A program made the translations under genes and the position numbers. Shown here piece by piece: positions 1-64,000 of a DNA stretch of 64,000 nt. Under the pieces are notes generated by a model. That model was not told where the DNA came from. It was given only the letters and a program-made list of their open reading frames with translations, and ran no database searches. This DNA comes from Diphasiastrum complanatum (taxonomy: Eukaryota; Streptophyta; Lycopodiopsida; Lycopodiales; Lycopodiaceae). Within the stretch, counting starts at the first letter, position 1. Every line of letters starts with the position of its first letter. The DNA lies in NCBI GenBank assembly GCA_029204225.1, contig CM055110.1:22508844-22572843 (forward strand). The letters are read 5' to 3'.

Positions 1-161
1 GAATGACTGTGATTTCAATCACTAAAGTTTTGTCATTCTGATAGGCGTAGTCATGCTTACAGAGAGAGTCGTATAGTTCATTTCGCTACGCATGAACGTT
101 TTCTGTTCGAGTTCGTTTCTCGTTCGTGTTCATCGTTTTTTCTCCCCTTCTCTCTCCAACA
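1..161 (+). repeat. 5' LTR of copia element 1 (right-hand part only)
   Basis: The window opens inside an LTR. It ends in CCAACA at 161, directly before an initiator-Met tRNA primer site. The LTR start seen at the other end of the element (4260) is TGTTGG, so the ends form the usual TG...CA inverted pair. The left part lies outside the window. Confidence 0.75.
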
Positions 162-173
162 TGGTATCAAAGC
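162..173 (+). other. Primer binding site of copia element 1
   Basis: TGGTATCAAAGC directly follows the LTR end. It differs by one base from the sequence complementary to plant initiator tRNA-Met (TGGTATCAGAGC), the standard primer for plant Ty1/copia elements. Confidence 0.8.
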
Positions 174-342
174 TATTTTCATAGCTTGATAAGCTTCCAC
201 AGTACAAGACTCTACTAGCCGATAAAGTAATTATTTTCTTGTTCTGTAAATATCAGATTTTCATACTTAAGTCACTAATAGTTTCTCCTATCACTTAGAC
301 TAATTCTTACACTTGGATTACCAAGGGAAAGCCAGTCCTATC

Positions 343-3300
343 ATGGACAAGCTTGATGGAGCCAATTACCATCTGTGGAAATTTAAGCTAAAACTATACT
401 AATGGCAAAAGAATTGTTCAACATTGTTACAGGTGCAAAAAGAAAACCGGAAGCGGACGACGTGACAATCACCAAATGGAAGTAGAAGGATGGAAAAGCT
501 TTCGCGCTGATCATCCTCAACATCATGGATACCCAGATCGGCCATGTATCCGAGGATCAGACATCAAAAGAAGTCTAGGACATCTTGAGCACACTATACG
601 AAGTGCGAGATATAGCTTCTAAGCTACATCTCAGGAAGAAATTCTACTCCCTCAAGATGACAAATGGTGATTCTCTACAGAATCACATTAATCAATTCAA
701 GAAGCTGCTAAGACAAATGGCCGCTGTCAGATCTATCATAGATGATCAAGACATAGTGATGCAACTGCTTACAAGCTTGTCAAGTTCTTACGACAGTTGG
801 GTGATGATCATCACGACTCATCCAGAATTGACTCTTTCAAGAGTCATTACTATCTTGTTATAGGAAGACACGTGAAGGAACGAAGCCTCGAGTTCCTCAA
901 CTGATTCTCACACCTTGTACACCAACAACAGCGCGACAAAGCAGAAGAAGAAGAAAGGCCCAAAGCAATCAAAGCCAGACCAGAAACCAGCTCAGCACAA
1001 GGAATAGTCGAATCTGTAGACAAAGAAGAAGCTGTTGTGCAGATACTGCAAACGAAACAACCATGAAATACAAGACTGCCGCATACTTCAAGCAAAGAAC
1101 AACAGCAAAGGGCAGTCGAATCAAGTGGCGAATGCAGCTGCATAAGCTCCACAACCTATTCAAGAAGTGGATCATGATGCCTTCATGACCAACCATCAAG
1201 GAGCATCTGGCCACAGTTCTTGGTTCCTGGATTCCGGAGCCACTCAGCACATGACTAGCCTCATTGGTTGTTTTGAGTCCTATACACCTTACAGTACTCA
1301 GAAATTCATTCACCTTGGCGACAATAGCACACAAGCTATTAAAGGTGAAGGCATTGTAAGATTATGCTTTGCAAATGATCAATCTAAGCTACTCTCTAAA
1401 GTCCTGTATGTACCAAATATATCTACGAATCTGCTCTCTGTAAGTAGAATCACAGATTTAGGACATAGAGTAGAGTTCGAATGTGATTAGTGTAAAGTAC
1501 TTGATAGGACTGACAAGATCCTAGCACTCGGAAAGAGGCATGGATACTTGTATAAATTAAGTCATTGCTTTTCTGCCTCTAGTCAAGCTCTCAGTACTTC
1601 AATTCATACAAATAAAGGTTTACTTTGGCATTATAGACTTGGTCATTTATATCATGTTGCTGTACAACGAATGGCTAGACTATCTATTGTTCTTGATCTC
1701 GACTATCCTCGCGAAAAAGTCGAGTTACCTATTTGTCAAGACTGTCTAGTTGGTAAACAAACTAGGAGACCATTTAAGTCAAGCCATCAACATGTTGCTA
1801 GAGGATTGCTAGATGTTGTACATTCAGATATTTGTGGTCCGATGAAAAATCCTTCGTTGAAGGATGCCAAATTTTTTATAACCTTTATTGACGAATTCTC
1901 CAGAAGGACGATGGTGTATTTCATAAAGAAGAAATCAAAAGCCTTCAACTGCTTCAGAATCTTCAAGGAGCGTGCAGAAAGGAGAATCAAGGCCCTAAGA
2001 TTAGACAACGGTGGGAATACATCTCTGTCGAGTTTAAGGAGTATTGCCAAAGCCAAGGCATTGAGCAGTAATTCATCACTCCTTACAGTCCTCCGTACTC
2101 TGGTCGAATCTGCTAAGTGTATGCTATCGCATGCATCATTGCCCAAGAGATTCTGGGTTGAAGCTGTCTCCACTGCAGTTTACCTCCAGAACAGATGTTC
2201 GACCAAGGCCCTCTTAGACAAGACACCCCACGAGGTGTGGACAAGCTCTAAGCCTTCTTTGAAGAACCTAAGAGTGTTCGGGTGCATTGCCTACGCGCAG
2301 ATCCCAAAAGATACAAGGAAGAAATTGGACTTCCAAGGTCTCAAGACCATCCTGATCGGATATACTTCGTTTGATAACACCTACAAGTTGTACGGTCTTG
2401 ATACCTAGCAAATCTTGTATAGACGGGATACAGTCTTTATCGAGGATCAATTCGTCAACCTCAAAAACAAGGATATTGCTCAAGAAGAACCTACATCTTC
2501 TGCCATTGACACGACAGTCCGAGCTTCTGGCTTAGGCGTGTCTATTGTCGACCCACTTCGAGAAAATGAATCAGATGAAGATGTTGCTGCTACCCAGCAA
2601 TGAGTTTCAGGAGCGGTTCATCAGTCGAATCATCCTAGAAGATCAAGCCGAGTGCGCACACAGCCCACAAGGTATATTCCTGAGTTTGCCTGTCTCTTAA
2701 TGCAGGAACCGACGACAGTTGAAGAGGCACTGAGCCAACCAGACTCTGATCTCTGGAGAGAAGCCATGGACAGAGAGTATTCCTCTATGATCAAGAATCA
2801 GACATGGTCATTAGTCGAAGCTCCTATTGTCTACAATATTATTGATTGCAAATGGATCTTTAAGATAAAATATAATGCCAACGAAGCAATTGATCTTAGG
2901 AAGGCTAGACTAGTAGCACGAGGATTCACCCAGATCCCGAATGTTGACTATAGTGAGACTTTTAGTCCAATCGTCAAACATTCATCGATCCGAATGCTCT
3001 TGTCTTATATTGCAGCTGCCGACTTCGAAGTACATCAACTTGATGTACAAATAGCCTATCTGAACGGAGTCATACAAGAAGATATCTACATGATCCAGCC
3101 CAAAGGATACATTCTAGAAGGCATGAAGAATCATGTATGTAAACTCCACAAAGCACTGTACAACTTGAAACAGTCCGTCAAAGCTTGGTTTCAGAGGATC
3201 AACACATTTCTCATTGAACAAGGATTCAAACCAAGCACTGTTGTTGCAACATTTATTCGAGGTCAGTGCAACAATCCTTCATTATCATCACCTTGTACGT

Positions 3301-4251
3301 TGATGATACGTTGCTCTTCAACAACAATACCAAAATGGTCAAAGATGCAAAACAGATGCTGTTCTTAGAATTTGACATGACTGATCTGGGAGAAGCTCAC
3401 TTCTGTCTTGGAATTCAAATCCACAAAGACAGAGCAGATCGACTGATTTACATCACTCAACAAAGGTATCTTCACAATGTTCTTAACAGATACAATTTGA
3501 TGAATTGTAAATTAGCTCACTCACCAATGGATCTAGGCTTGCATTTGTTGAAGGACCAATGTCCCCAGACCAAGCAGGAAGAGGAGCAGATGAGAGAATA
3601 TCTGTATCGATTGATACTTGGATCTCTCATGTATGCAATGGTCTGTACAAGACCAGATCTCTTTTGCTGTAAGCTCACTCAACCAATATATGGCTAATCC
3701 TGGCATTACCCATTGGAAGGCTTTTATTCAAGTCATGAGATATATTCGAGCTACCATGGAGCAGTGCATCTGCTATGGAGATGTCAGCAATGACAATCTT
3801 CATCAGCTCAGTGGCTATTCTAATGCAAGTTGGGGAGGAGATGTAGACAATCGTAAATCCACATCTAGATTTACATTTTTCTTCAACGGCGGTCCTATTT
3901 CGTGGAATAGTCGTAAGCAAACCTCTATCACACTTTCTTCTACTGAAGTTGGTTGAGAAATTTGTTGTCAGACATCAATCTGTATCAGTATAGCCCTACA
4001 ATTTTGTTATGTGATAACCAAAGTGCTATTGCCTTATCGGCCAACCGTAGATTTCATTCTAGGAGTAAGCACATTGAGATCAGATATCACTACATTAGGG
4101 GCAAGGTTCTCAACAGGGAGATAAGCTTAACGTACCGTAGAACGCAGGACATGGTTGCAAACATTTTCACAAAAGCACTCAGTATTAATGCACACAACAA
4201 ATTTTGTGCATTGCTCAGTCTGAAGATCAAGGCATTCACGGATCCAGATTA
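343..4251 (+). pseudogene. Decayed Ty1/copia gag-pol (copia element 1)
   Basis: Domains occur in copia order but are broken by stops and frameshifts. Gag starts at 343 with MDKLDGANYHLWKFKLKLY and stops at once. Its continuation at 585-863 is UBN2-like, and a CCHC knuckle (CRYCKRNNHEIQDC) lies near 1033-1080. A protease motif LDSGATQHMT is near 1230. GAG-preintegrase and integrase occupy 1548-2408 (HYRLGHL, HSDICGPM), with a damaged catalytic core. Reverse transcriptase covers 2652-3700, frameshifted around 3270-3300 next to YVDD. RNase H is at 3800-4230 (CDNQSAIAL, IFTKALS). Protease-integrase-RT-RNase H order is diagnostic of copia. It lies upstream of TAF5 and is not functional. Confidence 0.92.
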
Positions 4252-4550
4252 AGGGGGGGTGTTGGATCTACTCCTTCTACTCTCCTAAGTCTCATTTTTA
4301 ATCTGCCTCCATTCTTGCTGCATATTTACTAACGTTGTCATGCAGCCTGCATATTTACACACAAATTTGCACAGACGAATAAAAGGCGAAATAATCGCGA
4401 ACACTGTGTTTTTACACAGGTTATGGTGACAGGCAAAAAGGAGACACTATCCTACAGAATGCTGAAGGTGGCCTAAAAGCTAAGGCACCCTGTAAATCTT
4501 ATCGTAAGGCCATTCGTAAGAGTGACCCACTTTTTGCATCATCTCCAACA
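4249..4550 (+). repeat. Polypurine tract and truncated 3' LTR of copia element 1
   Basis: AAGGGGGGG ends at 4259 and is followed by TGTTGGATC, the expected polypurine tract and LTR start. The right end is unclear. A CCAACA at 4545-4550 could be an end, but the 161 bases of 5' LTR at the window start have no match here, so the 3' LTR is probably truncated or rearranged. Confidence 0.6.
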
Positions 4551-4890
4551 TTCACTTTAGCACTGGATGACGTCGCACCCTTTTTACGCTCACTCCATGC
4601 AGTTGCGCTAACAGATTGGACGACGATTGTAGCCACCCACGATCTCCTACAAACAGCACATCCACTCTGTACTTTCACATCTGCACACCTGTAATATTAT
4701 GTATATATACATATTCTGGACACCATTCATCAGATGATGATGATCAGATGATCAAGAGAGTTGAAGAAGATGACATAAACGAAGTAGATGCCCCAAGCAT
4801 TGATTCTTCACTTTGCAAGATTTAAGGTTTAAAATCCTTCTTACAGATTTAAAATAAGCTTTTGTAGGGCACGCGGTTTCGTCCGCTACA
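4551..4890. other. Unassigned sequence between copia element 1 and LINE F
   Basis: I see no gene or repeat here. A short open stretch at 4616-4825 shows no recognisable domain. Confidence 0.4.
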
Positions 4891-6117
4891 TTGGTCCTGT
4901 CGTAGAATAAACATCTCTCGTATCATGAGTGTGGTGCATCGGGAGTCTTCATAGGCTAGGAGGGATCGTAGGGTGACAGGCATGTCACGAAACAAATAGT
5001 GGTATCTACCTCTGATCTCGTAATACACTGGGCACCCAAAGATAAAGTGATCCTTCAACTCCACCTCATCCAAGAAACATAATTGACAAATTCGCTCCTC
5101 TCTCGGGGTACCCTGGAATCTCCCAGTCTCAATAGTCAACTAATGTGATGATACGTAGAGCTGTCCCAATGTAAATTTGAGGCTGTGTGATAATCCCGAG
5201 TCCAAATAGTGTGGCAAAACTGGGAACCTTGCTATGTCAAGCTCAATGAAATGAGTCAAGTAGTAGACATGTTTGACCCCAAGTTGTTGCCTCCAAGTAC
5301 GGTCGAGATATGCTCTTTGCCCGATATACTGATGGGTACATGAGGGGAGCTCTGTAAGGGAGATGCCAAATAAATCAAGGAGGAAATGGGATGCTTGTGA
5401 GTACCACGACAGTCGGTAGCCCTAATCATGAATTGAGCTTGAGGAGGCAAGTGAGGCCCACGTATATCTCGTGTCTGTATCTGGTAGATTCTGAACTCTT
5501 TGAGTATATGCGATGAGCTGGAAAGCTTCAACTATCTGAATGGGTGGAACAACAAACTCTGCAAGAAGAATCTCATGTGGAACCGAGGGCTTCGCCCGAA
5601 TCATCTGAGCTAGAATGGTGGTTTGTAATCGTGAAATGCTGGCACAATGTGATGATGGAAGACCGGTACACCATGTCTCTACTGCATACAAGGCTGTAGG
5701 GGTGACAATAGTGTCAAAAAGTCTACACTTACTACGAGCATCTCGGATGGACTTCCTGAAGCAGAACCGCTCAAGTCGAACAAGGGAGGAATGCCACTTC
5801 CCAAGTCGAGTGGTGGATGCTTGTCGCATACTGAAAGTAGGACCAAAAAAGAGTATCCCCATATAGGTATATGAGGAAACTATCTCTAAAGCCCGTCCAT
5901 CTAGCATGAGCTCCTGGCGCTGCATGAAGGCTCAAGAAGTGTTGAAGACCATAACCTTGGTCTTCGCAGTGTTCACTCTCAATCCCCATTTGGTACAGAA
6001 TCCCTGTAAACAATCAAGCTACCTCTGTAATCCCTCTCTAGTCGGGGATACTAGTACCACATCATCTGCATACAAGAGAATAGCAATCAAGATGGTGCCA
6101 AGTCTACATCCAGCTCC
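4891..6117 (-). mobile_element. LINE F: 5'- and 3'-truncated LINE, RT active site to C-terminal zinc motif
   Basis: Read on the minus strand, the copy starts abruptly at GAGCR just before the RT motif ILLYADDVV (near 6070). It continues through the RT thumb region (FNTS, YTYMGILF, FRKSIRDARSKCRLFDTIVTP) to the C-terminal CCHC-like motif (CQLCFLDEVELKDHFIFGC). Homology to the other LINE copies stops near 4891, before the 3' UTR. The 5' breakpoint abuts the GA/CT microsatellite at 6118-6327. A minus-strand TAG at 5140-5142 stands where sister copies have Gln (SSHQLAIE). It belongs to the same subfamily as LINEs A, C, H and J. Confidence 0.9.
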
Positions 6118-6330
<213 letters not shown>

Positions 6331-6338
6331 CTTTATTC

Positions 6339-6341
<3 letters not shown>

Positions 6342-6375
<34 letters not shown>
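6342..6375. repeat. (CA)n microsatellite
   Basis: Seventeen CA units, 14 bases from the GA tract. Confidence 0.95.
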
Positions 6376-6378
<3 letters not shown>

Positions 6379-8301
6379 GCACATCCTACTTATAGGTTGT
6401 TACTTGCATCGATGGATGAAGAGCAAGTAACTACTAACTTGTGAAATTGGAATCCTACTTAGTCCCAAAATTCCTTAAAGGGAATAAAAATAGGCCTCTT
6501 AATCGTACAATAACAGATGAAAAAAGCTTTATAAAACTCATGCAAATCAAGAAAGCATCGTAGCTAGCTATCAAAAGAAGTGAATTATGGACAAGCAAAC
6601 ATTGACTAAAATACATTTCAACTTTCTTGAAAATAATGTTGGCAGGTCATTGATGACACATGAATTGCTCAATTGTGCACAAGTTTTTTATGGAGAGCTC
6701 AAATCCAACATCAATGACATGTGGCTTTACTCAGAAATTTTTGGTAGGCACTCCAAGCTCAAACCTCTCTACCATTAGGGACCCCAAAGGCTCAACCAAA
6801 GTTAGAAGAACACATAAACTTCTCATGGGACATTGGATAGTTTTACACAAGCTAGACTACTTGTCACACGATGTCTCAATTATTGTAACCTATGCTCAAG
6901 AATTTATATGAACTAGGTTCTTTGTCCTCTTCATTCATCCCAATGTTCTCTTCAACTCTTTAGATTCATTTATGGCTAGCGGGAAGAGCTGGATAAGACA
7001 GAAGTGCTTGCCACATTTGCACAAGCTAAAACCCCACCATGCTATTGTAACGTCTTGGAGCTTGGTGCTCTTGGTTTAGACTCAGCCTTCTACTCATTGT
7101 ACAATGTATATTTTGCATAAAGAGTTACTAGTACAATGTAATTATGGTGATTCACTTGCTAAGAAAAACAAAAGTAGAAAATGCAAAGGAGAGAAATAAA
7201 ATGTTCATGTCTATAACAAATGTAAGAAGCTAATGGATGGTTTTGATGATTGAGAATAAGGCTCAATGATAAGCTCAATTTTAGTAATCAAGAACCCATT
7301 TTGAGCCTACATGTTTCATACATGATTTTTAACGTGTTCATATGTGGCCTCTACCACAATTATGAACTAGAGTCTTTCTGCGATGTTGGTAACCAAGGTT
7401 CAAATCTTGGTTGTGGTGCATGAGACATTTTAAGGAGCTTGCTCCCAATAAGCCTAGGCCATCTTGTGAATGTTGTAAAGAACAAGTGGAGTAGATGATA
7501 CATTTGTGTTGCAAAAAAGAAGTTTCAAGTAACAAGCCCTATTTGTTCATTTCAATAAAATGAACATCATTTCCAATAGTAGTTGAGTTGGATAAAAGAT
7601 GCATGAAAGGAAATTAATGCTTAAATCCTCCTTGGAGCAAAAAAGGGTTACATGTGAGCTTCAGAGTCCATACAAACTCCAAACTTGTCTATGGCATACT
7701 TTATTGGGATGCATAATATACATATTGGACATGCTAGAGCAAATTTGTACCTCTCCAATATGAACATTGCATTCAAAAATATGTTTGCATGCTCAGAAAC
7801 AATACTGCTTTCGCATAATTATTTTTCTTATCTACTCATAAGGCAAGCCAATTTGGAGCATGTGAACTGGTAGGCATGCCTTTTCCATGCACATGCACAA
7901 TTATTAGATCCTAGGGTCTCCATTGCCACAAGGGAGCATTTCCTAGGGTACCACCCTTAGTCCAACCCAACTCGACTATTCCCATGGATTGAAACATTGT
8001 TACATTGTCATCAAGCAAGGGTTCATGGCTCTAGTCTAGGGTGGGGGCTGAGGCGATCCCAAAGCAAGAGTTTTGTGCAATACACCTAGAAATAGAGCCC
8101 CAAGAAGACCTAATTAAACCCTTGGATTGGCTTTAGGTTTAGGGCTTTGATCTTCGGGTTGGTATTAGGTTAGGTCAGCGTCTTTACAATATGTCACAAA
8201 AGCTTCGTTGTATTTCCGCTATCTGGCTGGGTGGTGAGAAGGGGTTAGAGTAGAAGAACAGGTTTTAAGGATTTGATTTGGTTTTGTGGGTGGCGGTTAA
8301 G
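6376..8301. other. Upstream region of TAF5, no gene recognised
   Basis: AT-rich sequence without a recognisable reading frame or transposon domain. The TAF5 promoter and 5' UTR must lie in its right part. I see no convincing TATA box close to the start codon, so no promoter is marked. Confidence 0.4.
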
Positions 8302-60576
<52,275 letters not shown>

Positions 60577-61664
60577 GTGAGTCTTCCTTATCTTGCGGGC
60601 TTCATTCAGTAGTTGCAGTTCTTGATGCTTGTCTACTTCCATGTGGGAGAAGGTTAATCTACGTATTACTCTCTTTCTAGGTAATGTGAAATGAAATAAC
60701 ATTTAAGATAGTAATGGCATTTTTTTAAAAATTCTAAGAGCTAGTCTCATGCAACTTATCTGAGCACATCTGCAATGCATATGTGATGAATTCTGGAGGG
60801 AAATCTATTTAGAGTTTTTGAAATTCAAATATGGGTCTTAAAGACCTTATGCTAGGTACACATTACCGCTCACCCTAATCTGGGGCGAATGAACCTCTTT
60901 CCTTATTGCTAGGAACATATGAATTATATGTTGAAACTGCCTTTACTCGTAGGTTTATGAAAACTTCTGCAACATACGAAATGTGGACCATGCTTTGATC
61001 CACTTAAATAGTTGAGAATCACCTACTAAACTAGCAAGACAAAAGAAGGCTGGGCCTCAGATGATTTATTTATACTATCTTGCTTGTAATTATCAAGCAA
61101 TTACTTGACTTCTTACAGAGCATCAGCCACAAAATTGCTTGGTTTGATCAAGGTTAGATATTCATTATGCAGTATGAATGGGAATTGAGGGATCAAAACA
61201 AATTTCGGATTTCAAATACCTCTTTGTCTAAAGCAACCTTGGATATGATGAGAATGAGTCATGTGGCATAGTAAGCACCTCCTTTACAATTGTATTTTCA
61301 GGGAGAAAGTTATGAGCAAATCATTATTTAAGCATCACAAAGGACAACCCATTGTTGATCAATCTCGTACAATGACCTGAACACAATCACATCAGCTGAA
61401 CATGAAACATATAGTAGACACATCCTTGAAACAAAGGGTCTCCTACAAACAACAGTGAACTCTTAATGGACACCAGAAGAGTGAAAAAAGATCTATGCCA
61501 TTCACTACAAGGGACCACATGATCGACCATCATGCAAGAGGTATAGCTACCTCTGTCAGCACAAGCCTACACAGTACTCTGTCTTATATGCTGTGATCGG
61601 TTTCCCCCCGGATGAACTTCAACAGCCTAATAATTACTTATGCAAAACTGTTTCATTCACTGCA
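60577..61664 (+). other. TAF5 intron 14, left part
   Basis: No gene or repeat recognised. Confidence 0.45.
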
Positions 61665-62292
61665 GGCCGTCCGTTCGTTCCTCGTCCTGTCTGCTCCCAC
61701 AACTTCCTGGCGAGGTCGTCGGTTGGCCGAAACGGACGGCACCTAAAACGAAGCCTGTTTGGAGAAACTGGGCCGTCGGACAGAGACCTGCAAAACTAGT
61801 CCATTTCACGTGACCTAATTGCGTTTCTGTCCGTCGAACGGCCATTTTGACCGACGACACCCGAATCGAGTCAGGCTCGGTTACTTGAGATCGTATCGGG
61901 ATCACGAATCGTTGGATTGTATTCCCGGACCATTCTGTCAATTCTGAATGTTTTCAGGTCCCATCCCGGCAAAGTGTCTCCGAAGCCTGTTTGACGACGA
62001 ACTTCGGAAGGACGTATTGGGCCTGCCGTCCGTCCGGTCCTCATCCCGTCTGCTCCCACAGGTTCCTATCGAGGTTGTCCGCTGGCCGAAACGGACGACA
62101 CTTGAAACGGATCCCGTTTGGAGAAACGGGACCGTCAGACAAATAGCTGCAAAATAGTCCATTTCGACTGACCTAATTGCGTTTCTAACCCGTCGAACGG
62201 CCATTTTGACCGGACGATGCCCGAATCGAGCCAGGCTCGGTCCCTTGGGTACGTACCCGCTTCACGAACCAGTGGACTGTATTCCTGGACCA
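61665..62292. repeat. Tandem dimer, period about 359 bp, GC- and CpG-rich
   Basis: Unit 1 (61665-61935) and unit 2 (62025-62292) match over most of their length, sharing GTCTGCTCCCAC, TGGCCGAAACGGACG, CCTAATTGCGTTTCT, GTCGAACGGCCATTTTGACC and CCCGAATCGAG. A spacer of about 90 bp lies between. Base composition is far richer in CG than the surrounding intron. Confidence 0.88.
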
Positions 62293-62596
62293 ATAATACA
62301 TTCTACGCAGGTTTAAGTGTATGCTACACAAGTGCAGCTTTGATGTTGAATCTGCACATACCTGTGGTGCAATGTCTACGACACAATGAGGACGTACGTG
62401 GGTGGGGTTGATGATGTTTATGGATGTGGTTATGATGATTATGCTTGTGGCTTGTTTTGATGGTTATGGCTGTGGGGTTGTGGGTTTAGGATGATTTGTT
62501 AGGGTTTAGGGTGTTATGTTATTTGGGGTGTCGGGTTTAGCATGTTATGTTAAATGGTTGAACATGATGCATATGTATGAATGAGATGCAGATGTG
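62293..62596 (+). other. TAF5 intron 14, G/T-rich spacer
   Basis: G/T-rich low-complexity sequence with short GGTTAT and GGGTTTAGG motifs; no gene. Confidence 0.5.
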
Positions 62597-64000
62597 CTGG
62601 TCTCTCTTGTTCAGCTTGAGCGGTTCTGCTTCAGGAAGCTCATCAGAGATGCTCGTAGTAAGTGTAGACTTTTTGATACTATTGTCACCCCCACTGCCAT
62701 GTATGCAGCAGAGACATGGTGTACTGGTCTCTCGTCATCACACTGGGCCAGCATTTCACGATTACAGACCACTATGTTAGCTCGTATGGATTTGGGCGAA
62801 GCCCTCGGTTCCGCACGAGATCCTTCTTGCAGAGTTTGCCGTTCCACCCATTCAGATAGATGCCGCTTCTTACATCTTATCACATATATTCAAGAGAGTC
62901 CAGGCTCTGCCCGATGCAGATATTGGGATATACACAGATAGCACATTGTTTCCTCACACTCACGTCATGACCAGGGCTATAGACTGTCGTGGTTCTCCTA
63001 GGCATCCCACTTCCTCCTTGAGTCATTTTGGTATCCACATTACAGAGCTCCCCTCAGGTACTCATCAGTATATCAGGCGCGTCTTATATCGGGCATACCT
63101 CGATCATACTTGGAGGCGACAGCGAAGGGTTAAACCCGACTATTATTGGACTCACTTTATTGAGCTTGACATAGCAGGGTTCCCAGTTTTGCCACACTAT
63201 TTGGACTCAGGGTTATCACACTGCTTCAGATTTACATTGGGCCAGCTTCGCGTATCATCACATCAGTTGGCTATTGAGACTGGGAGATTCCAGGGTATCC
63301 CGAGAGAGCGGAGTGGATTTGTCAGTTATGCTCCTTGGATGAGGTGGAATCAGAGGAGCACTTTATCTTTAGGTGCCCAGTATATTACAAGATCAGAGGG
63401 AGATACCACTGTTTGTTCCGTGACACACCCGTCACCCTACGATCCCTCCTAGCCTATGAGGACTCCAGATGCGCCGCATTCATGATACGGGAGATGTTTA
63501 TACTACGACAGGGGCTGTGTCAGACAGCCCAGCAGAGTCATGTTTCTCAGCCTCAGATCACTTCTTTCTTCTCCAGGAGGAGAGGACGAGACCTAGTATT
63601 TGATGATGATGATGATGGTGATGATGACTTACCTGCCCATAGAGATCGGAGATAGTGCCCCCACACATACCCATGTTGCAGCACGAGCTACTTGACTTAC
63701 CACGAGGAGACCTCTTCACCCCTCCTAGACGACGTCAGCGACCACCAGTGGCCCTCCATGCGGCCCGCATTACATCCTTTTACAGCATCAGCAGGGACAT
63801 GATTGGATGATAGTGTCGTACCCCACTCATGACTTTTAGCAATATACAAGCTCCCACATGTTTCATATATCATCACATCTATTTCAGTTCATAGCTTTAG
63901 ATTTGTTATTTATGTTACCGTTTTGGAGACGTTTCATACGCTCCCATTGTTACCCACATACTTGACATGTACATTTACTAGTCTTATATGCCTTTTGGCA
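62597..64000 (+). mobile_element. LINE J: 5'-truncated LINE (subfamily A), runs to the window edge
   Basis: Starts in the RT thumb region (VSLVQLERFCFRKLIRDARS) and continues through ITELPSGTHQYIRRVLYRAY, the zinc motif (CQLCSLDEVESEEHFIFRC near 63320-63375), QPQITSFFSRRRGRD (63548-63592), an Asp run and RITSFYS (63766-63786). It ends in the 3' UTR with the hairpin ATGCC-TTTT-GGCA cut by the window edge. A TAG at 62999-63001 replaces Gln (WFSQAS). Its 5' breakpoint is not at a CT tract. Confidence 0.92.

Noticed and set aside
6587-6911. Possible small genes upstream of TAF5
   Set aside because: Short overlapping frames without domain, splice or start support.
8278-8301. Upstream extension of TAF5 exon 1 (LVLWVAVK)
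   Set aside because: It contains no ATG; translation most simply starts at 8302, directly before the LisH motif.
62480-62515. Telomere-like TTTAGGG motifs
   Set aside because: Only one and a half adjacent units in a G/T-rich spacer; not an interstitial telomere array.

Overview
This window is nuclear DNA of a land plant with a large, transposon-rich genome. Evidence: spliced GT-AG exons of one conserved eukaryotic gene, LTR retrotransposons primed by initiator-Met tRNA (TGGTATCAGAGC-type primer sites), Ty1/copia and Ty3/gypsy chromodomain elements, and APE-type LINEs. Introns of 11 and 27 kb would fit a gymnosperm, a fern or another giant-genome plant; the sequence alone does not settle which.

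Only one host gene is visible: TAF5, the LisH/WD40 subunit of TFIID, on the + strand. Fourteen exons can be read between 8302 and 60576, and the gene runs off the right edge. Its introns carry nearly all the other features. Intron 1 holds a broken copia element. Intron 5 (11.3 kb) holds a solo LTR, a complete but decayed gypsy element with a 5-bp target-site duplication (TSD), and a chain of antisense LINE copies. Intron 10 (27.3 kb) holds a LINE stub at the splice donor, a copia element next to a LINE, a hAT relic, a head-to-tail train of three sense LINEs (the third split by a gypsy-type element) and a candidate inverted-repeat element. Intron 11 holds a copia element between two older LTR relics. 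Intron 14 holds a CpG-rich tandem dimer and another LINE. Left of the gene are a decayed copia element (1-4550), a LINE fragment and a long GA microsatellite.

The most interesting material is the LINE family. Copies end in (CT)n rather than poly(A), and most 5'-truncated copies also begin directly at a (CT)n tract, so they stack head-to-tail with only microsatellite between them. Their 3' ends share a small hairpin (ATGCC-TTTT-GGCAT), and a second subfamily has a different but still perfectly paired version. The ORF2 C-terminus carries two spaced ITxFF motifs, the first usually in PCNA-interacting-peptide form (QxxITxFF). ORF1 has a coiled coil, RRM-like and C-terminal layout like mammalian L1 rather than the zinc-knuckle type usual in plants. 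Many stop codons in these elements are TAG where a sister copy has Gln, as expected from C-to-T decay of methylated CAG sites.

No tRNA, rRNA, CRISPR or prokaryotic feature was seen. No transposon reading frame is intact, so all are given as pseudogenes or mobile elements.
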